A stretch of DNA of 5,631 nucleotides from Bacteroidota bacterium (lineage in GTDB: Bacteria; Bacteroidota; Ignavibacteria; Kryptoniales; JAKASW01), in the NCBI GenBank assembly GCA_021789755.1, contig JAJYJD010000244.1, forward strand, positions 1 to 5,631. The letters are read 5' to 3'. Position numbers and translations under genes: made by a program. Below are positions 1-5,631 of the stretch, piece by piece; the stretch's first letter is position 1, and each line of letters starts with the position of its first letter. Under the pieces are notes generated by a model that was given only the letters and a program-made list of their open reading frames with translations, was not told where the DNA came from and made no database searches.

Positions 1-43
1 CCTTCAATGAGAATTCTTGGCAAGGTCTTCGTTTCCTCTCTGC

Positions 44-71
44 AAGTTGAAGCGCGGTTAACGATCAACTT
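44..71 (-). repeat. Inverted repeat downstream of the small Cys-rich gene
   Basis: A perfect 7-bp inverted repeat (AAGTTGA / TCAACTT) with a 14-nt loop begins 3 bp after the small gene's TAG stop. It could form a 3'-end hairpin, but the loop is long and no T-run follows it on the minus strand. Terminator function is therefore only a possibility. Confidence 0.3.
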
Positions 72-74
72 TAT

Positions 75-437
75 CTAATTCCTGGAATTGTACCCTGGCA
101 TTATAACGTCCACAAACAACGGGGCTTTCCGGTCTTTTCCTCCTTCGGCTGCTTTGCCACCGGATCTCGAGTTGTTGGGACAGGCATGCGCGAAAACGAT
201 GACCGAATCATTGTCTTCTCCCGCCGTTTCGCGGTGACGATAAAGGTATGGACAGCCACAGTAGGGACACTGAGTCCGCGAAAATTCGAGGCATATATTT
301 TCAGCTGAGCCCGCCTCGATTTTGGCCGGGTTTGATGACGATGGTTGACCCCGGTCCGGGGCAAGGGAGATCGAACCTATTGCAAAGAAGACAGTGATCT
401 CTGCTGCCGTGATCAGATACTTGTGGTTGCTCTCCAT
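75..437 (-). CDS. Small Cys-rich protein of unknown function, putatively exported or membrane-anchored
   Basis: I do not recognise this 120-residue protein. Residues 7-26 form a fairly hydrophobic stretch (YLITAAEITVFFAIGSISLA) that could be a signal peptide or a single membrane anchor, although Glu13 interrupts it. A low-complexity Ser/Pro/Asn segment follows (about 30-40), then a Cys-rich core: Cys49, the CPYCGC motif (Cys57, Cys60, Cys62), His68, and the HAC element (His84, Cys86). A CxxCxC motif followed by HxC resembles a metal-binding knuckle or redox-active cysteines, but it is not a complete canonical zinc ribbon. The tail after about residue 90 is Gly/Lys-rich and probably disordered. 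The ATG start is well supported: a strong Shine-Dalgarno sequence (AAAGGAGAGG, plus-strand 446-455) sits 8 nt upstream. It follows the DUF5916 gene on the same strand but is 579 bp away, so it is probably transcribed separately. That this is a real gene is fairly likely, because of the RBS and ordinary codon use; its function is unknown. Confidence 0.6.
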   Translation of the reverse strand: MESNHKYLITAAEITVFFAIGSISLAPDRGQPSSSNPAKIEAGSAENICLEFSRTQCPYCGCPYLYRHRETAGEDNDSVIVFAHACPNNSRSGGKAAEGGKDRKAPLFVDVIMPGYNSRN

Positions 438-445
438 CTTTGTAT

Positions 446-455
446 CCTCTCCTTT
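446..455 (-). promoter_or_regulatory. Shine-Dalgarno site of the small Cys-rich gene
   Basis: The minus strand reads AAAGGAGAGG, an extended match to the anti-SD sequence, 8 nt before the ATG at 437-435. It is the strongest RBS visible in the window and the main reason for accepting this short gene and its start. Confidence 0.7.
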
Positions 456-985
456 GTTTTATGCATATCGCCCGCCGAAACTTCCTCAGCGGAAACACAT
501 GCGGTGTTCCGGGGGCTGCTTATTTTAATCTCTCTCCCGGTCCTCTCATTAAAGAATCTTCGATTGTTCGGCAAACGTCCTGGTTAAGAAGGCAAATGAC
601 ATGTCGGCGGCTTTCATTCTCCCGCTTCATTCGGCATTTCTCTCGATTTGATTCCGGGGAACTTGAAGGACGCGTGCATGAATGAGTTCTTTGGGGTTGG
701 GGAAACAGACGACTATCGAAGTCCGGCAGTAATGATATCCGTCAGCTGCGGGTAGGGGAGTGCAGACGTTACCTGCAATGAAGAATGCCCCAAAGTAAAT
801 TGGGTGTGCTCTCTTGTTCATGGACGCTCAGATTATGTTTTATACTCGCCGGTACTATTATCTGGCGTCCCTATCGACTTCTACCGCTTTTAGGATAAGA
901 AATCAGAGATTGACTTGCAACATTTTTTTGATTCAAAACGGTCAGGGAACAGAATATGCTGATTTTGCACACTTTGACTCGATAT

Positions 986-1002
986 CTCAAAAATCTTTTG
1001 AG
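986..1002 (-). terminator. Weak hairpin just after the DUF5916 stop codon
   Basis: A perfect 7-bp inverted repeat, CTCAAAA and TTTTGAG separated by three bases, starts 14 nt downstream of the DUF5916 stop codon. It could end the transcript or stabilise its 3' end. However, the stem is AT-rich and no T-run follows it on the minus strand, so it is not a canonical intrinsic terminator. Confidence 0.25.
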
Positions 1003-1016
1003 GACTACCGGCAGTG

Positions 1017-3281
1017 TTAATTTCTCCAGAGATACTGGAGCTTTATGAAGAACTGTCGTTCAGTCTGCACTATGCCGTAAGGTTCTCCGTAATATTCCAT
1101 GCTGTGCGTCGATCCGGCATAGAATATCGTGAATGGGTTGAGCTTGAAACTGAAGAGAGGGTCGAGCTCGATCTGTTTCTGGAACTGGTCGTATTGTCCC
1201 ACCAGTCGGATGAATATTGTATTACTGAACTGATAAATTCCCACGAGCCTCGAGATGTAGCCGTCGAAGAGCAGTTCACCGCCAACAACGTTCGAAAGCC
1301 GCGACCTCGAATAATCCAATGTCAGTGAGAGTCTGTCGGTAGGCTTCAGAATCACTTCGGCGCTGAGGTTGTGACCTTTCCCTAACGCCGGCGGATCGTT
1401 GCGGTAAATGAATCTGCCGACCTCTCCGTTTATACTCGCCGACAGCCAGCTGATTGGATTAGAATAGAGATTGAATTCCCATCTATTCACCCGGACGAAA
1501 TTTACCGAGTTGAATAGCTCGTCGTTGACGAGAAGGTAATTGACGTTCAACTGCGTCTGGCTCTTCAGATTTATGAAGATACCCGGAACGACCCACCTCT
1601 CTTTTCGAGCACCCTGGTAATCGAAATGCAGGCCCGATTCCAGGTCGAGACCCCAGTTGTCGATGAGCGGAGTGTTTGGATAGAATGCAAGCGTATGGTC
1701 CATGTCCACGGTTCGCAGATCGTTCGAGAAGACGTATCCGTCCTCTGATTGAAAAGTCGGCGAGAAATCCTTGTAAGTCACCCTAAAACTGTAGTTTCTC
1801 GCGTCTCGTCTGAAGTCTGTCTGGAATCCTGTCCCGTTGTATTCCTGACCGTCGAACGCTTTTGTGAATTTCGTGTTGCCGAAAAAAGTCGGGTCGGAAA
1901 CGAGATTCGTATCGTTAAGTTCGCGAGTATTCGACACGAGGAATTGCCCGTCGAAGGTGTAGCTCCCTCCGAAGAACAGACTCCAATCGAGGCCGCCGAC
2001 ATAGTTGTGGGCGCGCGTAAAATTCCTGGTCGTCGCCAGTCCTCCGACAAAAGACTGCAGACCAAAATTGTATCTGGCCCTAAGTATATTCGAGAACGAC
2101 CTGTACGAAGTCGGGAACGTGTTATCGCCGTTGTTGTCTGAGACGCTGCCTTCCTCGCCAGCAATTATGAAAGGAGAATCCCTGTCTTCCGCCCCTAAAT
2201 ATGCCACGGACCACGGACCGGCTTTCTCTACGACCTTACCCGCGGCGATGGGGTTGTTTATCATCCTCGAATAATATGCCTGTATTGTTGTCGCAAAAAT
2301 ATCGCTCCCATCCATGAAGAACGGGCGTTTCTCCGGATAGAACAAAGCGTAAGTATTATTGACACTTATCTGTGTGGCATCGGACTCGATCTGGCTGAAG
2401 TCAGGATTCGCGACAGCCTCCAGCGACAGGCTGGGATTGGGGGTATACTTCATACCGAGGCCGGCTCTTCCTTTGATGGGGCCGTTGGAGAATCCGGAAC
2501 TTGGATTGGTATTATCGTTTATGTCTCCGCTCTCGACAGCCATTGCGTATGGGAGTAACTCAAGCGCTCCTGTCGACTGAAGACCCTCAAGACCATTCAA
2601 GGTTCCCGTCTGACATAAAACGCATGGGTCATTCAGGTTTAGTTTCACCCAGGAGATCTGAATGCGGCTTTTTCTCGGGAGGTTCCGGAAGAATTCTATT
2701 CCCCAGTTCTGAACATCCTTGGCCGGAAAACGCAGGCTCTTGAAGGGGATCGCCATCTCTGCCGTGTAGCCGCTGTCGTTGATAGACGCTTCTGAGTACC
2801 AGACCATGTCGAAACTCATGTCTTCATTATTTCCATTTCTCAATCCGTCCATCTGAACTCCGAACGGATTCTCGAATACTTCATAGGCACGCTGGTGGTC
2901 GCCGTACGTATCGAAGATGACCCCCACGAAGTCATCGTCGAACGCATTGTCGCGGTCTGTAATGTGAGCTCTGATTTGAGATGGCTCTGTATCGTGGCAG
3001 TTGAAGCCGATGTATAAATAATGTGAATTGTATAGGACCATTGCCGTGGTCTTCTGCGGAGCCGGGGTGTTGTCCCCCGGTTGGATCTCGTAGTCCAGAT
3101 GCACTCTTGGAGCGAGTTTCCAGTGCGGATCGGTCAGCTTGCCGGTCAAATCTATATCGCCGTGGATTCGAACGGCTTTGATTGCGAATCTCACCTGGTT
3201 GCTCGTGTCGGGGATTGTTTGTGCCGGTGAGGTTGAATAAACGAGGGCAATTGTGGTGAACAGTAGAAAAGTGCTTCTCAA
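1017..3281 (-). CDS. DUF5916 outer-membrane protein with N-terminal CBM9-like domain
   Basis: This is a complete 754-residue protein. Residues 1-20 are a signal peptide (Arg2, hydrophobic core FLLFTTIALVY, likely cut after SPA20). About 35-240 is a CBM9-like beta-sandwich of the kind found at the N-terminus of DUF5916 proteins, with IDLTGKLTDPHW (about 43-54), YIGFNCHD (90-97), ITDRDNAFDDD (107-117), the NPFGVQMDG segment (138-146) and ELLPYAM (241-247). From about 245 to the end runs the DUF5916 region proper. It includes the family hallmark NPDFSQIESDATQ (292-304) and YPEKRPFFMDGSDIF (315-329), followed by alternating polar/aromatic strands typical of an outer-membrane beta-barrel. The C-terminus (FFIKLQYLWRN) looks like a barrel-assembly signal. 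The family has no settled biochemical role; binding or transport of a glycan or other ligand at the outer membrane is only inference. The start is TTG: an AAAAGGA Shine-Dalgarno sequence lies 7 nt upstream, and the signal peptide begins right there. No in-frame ATG, GTG or TTG occurs in the roughly 80 bp upstream. Confidence 0.9.
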   Translation of the reverse strand: MRSTFLLFTTIALVYSTSPAQTIPDTSNQVRFAIKAVRIHGDIDLTGKLTDPHWKLAPRVHLDYEIQPGDNTPAPQKTTAMVLYNSHYLYIGFNCHDTEPSQIRAHITDRDNAFDDDFVGVIFDTYGDHQRAYEVFENPFGVQMDGLRNGNNEDMSFDMVWYSEASINDSGYTAEMAIPFKSLRFPAKDVQNWGIEFFRNLPRKSRIQISWVKLNLNDPCVLCQTGTLNGLEGLQSTGALELLPYAMAVESGDINDNTNPSSGFSNGPIKGRAGLGMKYTPNPSLSLEAVANPDFSQIESDATQISVNNTYALFYPEKRPFFMDGSDIFATTIQAYYSRMINNPIAAGKVVEKAGPWSVAYLGAEDRDSPFIIAGEEGSVSDNNGDNTFPTSYRSFSNILRARYNFGLQSFVGGLATTRNFTRAHNYVGGLDWSLFFGGSYTFDGQFLVSNTRELNDTNLVSDPTFFGNTKFTKAFDGQEYNGTGFQTDFRRDARNYSFRVTYKDFSPTFQSEDGYVFSNDLRTVDMDHTLAFYPNTPLIDNWGLDLESGLHFDYQGARKERWVVPGIFINLKSQTQLNVNYLLVNDELFNSVNFVRVNRWEFNLYSNPISWLSASINGEVGRFIYRNDPPALGKGHNLSAEVILKPTDRLSLTLDYSRSRLSNVVGGELLFDGYISRLVGIYQFSNTIFIRLVGQYDQFQKQIELDPLFSFKLNPFTIFYAGSTHSMEYYGEPYGIVQTERQFFIKLQYLWRN

Positions 3282-3383
3282 ATGATTGTCCTTTTCGTCA
3301 GAATACGGCGGCGCTTTGCATGGGTTACACGATCGCTTTGATTGCGCGATTGCATTTTGACAACGGCCCCCTGCGATTGTTTT
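3282..3383 (-). promoter_or_regulatory. Leader/promoter region of the DUF5916 gene
   Basis: This stretch of about 100 bp lies between the upstream gene's terminator and the DUF5916 start, so it should hold that gene's promoter. I could not draw a convincing -35/-10 pair, nor the Bacteroidota-type TTTG / TAnnTTTG pair. The only visible pattern is a short motif, CAATC on the minus strand (CAATCGC in two of three copies), at plus-strand 3375-3379, 3348-3352 and 3340-3344. The last two copies are 8 bp apart, so this could be an operator, or chance. Confidence 0.35.
3289..3295 (-). promoter_or_regulatory. Shine-Dalgarno site selecting the TTG start of the DUF5916 gene
   Basis: The minus strand reads AAAAGGA and is followed by a 7-nt spacer and the TTG codon at 3281-3279. 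Because no ATG or GTG is available near the start of the signal peptide, this site decides the start codon. Confidence 0.65.
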
Positions 3384-3415
3384 AAAAAAGGGGAGCGTCC
3401 CATTGAACGCTCCCC
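3384..3415 (-). terminator. Intrinsic terminator of the M1 aminopeptidase gene
   Basis: Read on the minus strand, a perfect 9-bp GC-rich stem (GGGGAGCGT pairing with ACGCTCCCC) with an 8-nt loop (TCAATGGG) is followed directly by six Ts. It begins 12 nt after the TAA of the peptidase gene. Stem, loop and U-tract all fit a strong Rho-independent terminator. It separates the peptidase transcript from the DUF5916 gene downstream. Confidence 0.92.
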
Positions 3416-3427
3416 GTAGTTCGATTA

Positions 3428-5631
3428 TTACTTTTCTCTTGCTTCGATGGAATGAATTGCCGACTTGGCCATGCTCACCAATCTGCCGTCAGACTCCAGA
3501 TTCATTCTCTTCTGGAGCAACGGTATAACGGATTTGTCGCCGATTTTTCCGAGACCTGCGATCGCGGTGGCGCGAACCCAGATGTAGGGATCCGAAGCAT
3601 ATTTCGAAAGTAAAGCGACGGTATTTTCGTGATCCATGTCCAGGCTTGTCAGTACTGAAATCCCGGCCGTCCTCAGGTTCTCGGGTTCTCCGTATTTTGC
3701 GTAGTTCACCGCTATCTCATGAGCCATTTCCGGTCTTGATTTTGTGAGGGCTCTCAACGCAGTCGTGCGTAGTATCTCGTGGTAGGAATCCCTGTCGAGC
3801 GCTGTGTAGATGACATGCAAAGCCTTTTCGGAATCGACCTGAGTAGTTGCCGTGATGGCGGCGGCCCTTACGAAGTAGTTTGTCCTATCGTAGAAAATTC
3901 CCCTCAAGAGTGACTCGATCTTCGCATCGTGCCTGAACTCGCCTAGCGACCTGATGGCGGCTTCCTGCACCCTGGCGTCTTTATCGTCAGTGGCAGCGAT
4001 CAGCGCTTCGCGTGCCTTGTCGTCATTGAAGCGTCCAAGCAACCTCGCGCATTGTCGGCGGACAGCCCAGAAGCCTTCGTCTTTCAAAGCAGCTATCAAG
4101 GGAGCTTCGGCGCTGTCAAGATGGTTCCGGACCAGCTGTTTAGCTGCCCAGATTTCTCCGACGACGTCTGAGTCGGACTGCAGCTGGTAAGTCAGTTCGG
4201 CTGCCGACTTAGGGAAATGGATCTCGTCGAGGAGCCAGTGGCCTTCGTCGAAATTGACCATCAGAGGCCTGCCATCGACAGCGAAATCGAATGTGTTAGA
4301 AAGGGAATCGATCCACACTCGCCTCGTAATAGTTGACGTCGGAGTGACAATCCGGATGTCGACAGGAGTCCTGTAGACGGGTGTAAGGCTGTCGATTTTC
4401 TGAATCTGCTCGACGTGCATTACAACGGCCTGGTTATCGGGTTTATAGGAATAGTCGACATCGAAAACCGGATGTCCGGCTTTGTAAAGCCATTCGTTGA
4501 AGAACCAGTTGACGTTGTAGCCTGTAGCCTCGCTGATTGCTTCTGCAAAATCATGTGTGTCGACGTTCCTGTGTCTGTATTCGTGGACGTAATATCTGAT
4601 CGCTTTGTCGAAGAGCGTGTCGCCGAGGAAGAACCTCAGCATGTGAAGGATTGAAGCGCCGCGGGGATAGATGAAAGCCCCGAATATATCCACCGGGTCG
4701 TAGTAACGGTTGTAGACGGTGGGGCGGCGTTCGGCGTGGTCTGCCGAGATTGTCTGTCGGTGGTTCCCGTACATTTCGTACTGGAACTCCCGCTTTCCGA
4801 AAGCGTGCTCCCTGTAAAGGGCCTCGAAATAAGTTGCGAATCCTTCGTTAAGCCACGAGTTCGCCCAAGATCTAGTGGTCAGCAGGTCGCCGAACCACTG
4901 GTGAGCGGTCTCGTGTGCTATCAGGCCGACGCTAGATACCTGCGGCTCTGCGTCCCTGTCATGAAGAGTCCCGTCGGTAAGTGTGATTGCAGAAACGTTT
5001 TCCTCGCCGCCCCATGTGAAATCGGTGACGGTTGTGAGTGCAAGCTTCTCCCAGGCAAACGGCTGGCCGGTTATGTGGGAATAGAACTTGACAATGTCCG
5101 GCTCTCTGGAGAAGTTGGACTTTATGTCGCTCCCGTAGCTCGGGTCGGAATAGAAGTCGATCGGCAGGCTTCCGAGGTGATCCTGGAACTCCTCGAATTT
5201 ACCCGCGATGATCGAGATGAGATATACGACATGCGGGCGCGATTCGACCCAGTCGAAAGTATTCTCCTTGCCGCCATCTGTCGGAGCAACATGTTTCAAT
5301 ACGCCGTTTGAAATCACAGTCCACCCGGACGGCACAGTCGCGATCATTTCGCTGGCCGTGAAATCGTCGGGGTAATCATGGCAGGGGAACCAGTATCTTG
5401 CGTCTTCGGGTTCACTCATGCTCCACACCTCCGGGTTTCTTTTCGGATAGCCTTTGTCCGGCGTTATGAAGAAAATGCCGCGTGAAGGCTGTGTGGTGTA
5501 AGTAATGCTGTACGTCAGCTTGTCGTTCAACCCATAAGATTTCGGGAAGAAGATCGACAGAATCTTTCCATCATACCTGTAACTCAGCGGTTTGTCGTTC
5601 ATTGAAACGGCGCCGATATGCATACCGACCG
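3428..5631 (-). CDS. M1-family zinc aminopeptidase with C-terminal HEAT repeats (N-terminus outside the window)
   Basis: This is a metallopeptidase of the M1 (gluzincin) family, which removes N-terminal residues from peptides. Numbering below starts at the Met encoded at 5623-5621, but the frame stays open to the window edge and no RBS precedes that Met. The true start is therefore outside; family length suggests about 100 residues, probably with a signal peptide, are missing. Residues 1-150 are the end of the N-terminal beta domain, including the WFPCHDYPDD segment (78-87). The catalytic domain has the zinc site HETAH (237-241) followed 18 residues later by Glu260 within WLNEGFATYFE, and the likely catalytic Tyr319 in YPRG. 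The exopeptidase motif, normally GXMEN, reads GGEEN (205-209): the amine-binding Glu208 is kept but Met is replaced by Glu207. A beta domain (about 385-470) leads into about eight HEAT repeats (487-730) with V/L-R at 32-33-residue spacing. A strong terminator follows the stop codon. Envelope location and a role in peptide use are inferred. Confidence 0.95.
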   Translation of the reverse strand, partial: VGMHIGAVSMNDKPLSYRYDGKILSIFFPKSYGLNDKLTYSITYTTQPSRGIFFITPDKGYPKRNPEVWSMSEPEDARYWFPCHDYPDDFTASEMIATVPSGWTVISNGVLKHVAPTDGGKENTFDWVESRPHVVYLISIIAGKFEEFQDHLGSLPIDFYSDPSYGSDIKSNFSREPDIVKFYSHITGQPFAWEKLALTTVTDFTWGGEENVSAITLTDGTLHDRDAEPQVSSVGLIAHETAHQWFGDLLTTRSWANSWLNEGFATYFEALYREHAFGKREFQYEMYGNHRQTISADHAERRPTVYNRYYDPVDIFGAFIYPRGASILHMLRFFLGDTLFDKAIRYYVHEYRHRNVDTHDFAEAISEATGYNVNWFFNEWLYKAGHPVFDVDYSYKPDNQAVVMHVEQIQKIDSLTPVYRTPVDIRIVTPTSTITRRVWIDSLSNTFDFAVDGRPLMVNFDEGHWLLDEIHFPKSAAELTYQLQSDSDVVGEIWAAKQLVRNHLDSAEAPLIAALKDEGFWAVRRQCARLLGRFNDDKAREALIAATDDKDARVQEAAIRSLGEFRHDAKIESLLRGIFYDRTNYFVRAAAITATTQVDSEKALHVIYTALDRDSYHEILRTTALRALTKSRPEMAHEIAVNYAKYGEPENLRTAGISVLTSLDMDHENTVALLSKYASDPYIWVRATAIAGLGKIGDKSVIPLLQKRMNLESDGRLVSMAKSAIHSIEAREK

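Larger units (their letters stand above)
438..1016. other. 579-bp intergenic interval without a convincing gene
   Basis: This interval separates the DUF5916 stop codon from the start of the small Cys-rich gene. Short open frames exist on both strands, but none has a good RBS or recognisable protein. The best is a minus-strand frame of 64 codons, 821-627, with three Cys and only a weak GAG-like site upstream. The part from about 820 to 1000 is visibly AT-rich compared with the flanking genes, and holds two near-perfect palindromes (926-938 and 986-1002). A tentative sigma-70-like minus-strand promoter can be drawn there: TTGCAA at 920-915, a 17-bp spacer and TATCCT at 897-892, each hexamer matching consensus at four of six positions. 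If real, it would give a long leader for the small gene. No tRNA or other known RNA was recognised. Confidence 0.5.

Noticed and set aside
627..821. Minus-strand open frame of 64 codons with three Cys in the intergenic interval
   Set aside because: Only a weak GAG-like site precedes its ATG, no family is recognisable, and the signal-like N-terminus is poor. It could be real only if conserved elsewhere.
926..938. TTTTGATTCAAAA palindrome as a terminator or operator
   Set aside because: The loop is a single base, the stem is all AT apart from one G-C pair, and no T-run follows in a useful orientation. It is too weak to annotate alone.
814..1020. Plus-strand open frame of 68 codons
   Set aside because: No Shine-Dalgarno sequence; it lies in the AT-rich interval, overlaps the end of the DUF5916 gene on the opposite strand, and its composition does not look protein-coding.
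1749..2164. Overlapping open frames on both strands (about 130 codons) inside the DUF5916 gene
   Set aside because: Both are alternative-frame shadows of the beta-barrel region; they are Arg/Ser-rich with no domain or RBS.
4736..5311. Plus-strand open frame of 191 codons
   Set aside because: It lies entirely antisense to the conserved catalytic region of the M1 peptidase. The minus-strand frame explains the sequence through the zinc-binding and GXMEN-type motifs, so this is a shadow.
5621..5623. ATG at the right edge as the true start of the M1 peptidase
   Set aside because: No RBS precedes it, the frame remains open upstream, and the protein would begin in the middle of the N-terminal M1 domain. 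The gene is cut by the window instead.

Overview
This is a 5.6 kb stretch of a bacterial chromosome of roughly balanced GC content. All convincing genes lie on the minus strand. The protein types suggest a Gram-negative (didermic) bacterium: an M1 zinc aminopeptidase carrying a C-terminal HEAT-repeat array, and a DUF5916 outer-membrane protein with a CBM9-like N-terminal domain. This pairing of families is common in the Bacteroidota / Ignavibacteriota / Calditrichota neighbourhood and in related uncultured phyla. That placement is an inference from family knowledge, not a phylogenetic result.

Layout, read along the minus strand from right to left. (1) 5631-3428 holds an M1-family metallopeptidase; the window edge cuts off its N-terminus. 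It ends 12 bp before a textbook intrinsic terminator (3415-3384). (2) After a leader of about 100 bp, 3281-1017 holds a complete 754-residue DUF5916 protein. It has a signal peptide, a TTG start backed by a Shine-Dalgarno sequence, a CBM9-like domain and a long outer-membrane beta-barrel. (3) 1016-438 is a 579-bp interval with no convincing gene; its right part is AT-rich. (4) 437-75 is a small 120-residue Cys-rich protein of unknown function. It has a hydrophobic N-terminus and a very good ribosome-binding site. (5) 74-1 is the 3' flank of that gene and contains an inverted repeat.

The terminator after the peptidase gene argues that the peptidase and the DUF5916 protein are separate transcription units. 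Both are probably envelope or secreted proteins (peptide hydrolysis; outer-membrane binding or transport), but nothing in the sequence directly links their functions. I see no mobile element, CRISPR array, tRNA, rRNA or defence or secondary-metabolite system. The region looks largely ordinary. The points most worth a second look are a Met-to-Glu change inside the peptidase's GXMEN exopeptidase motif, the uncharacterised small Cys-rich protein, and the long interval ahead of it.
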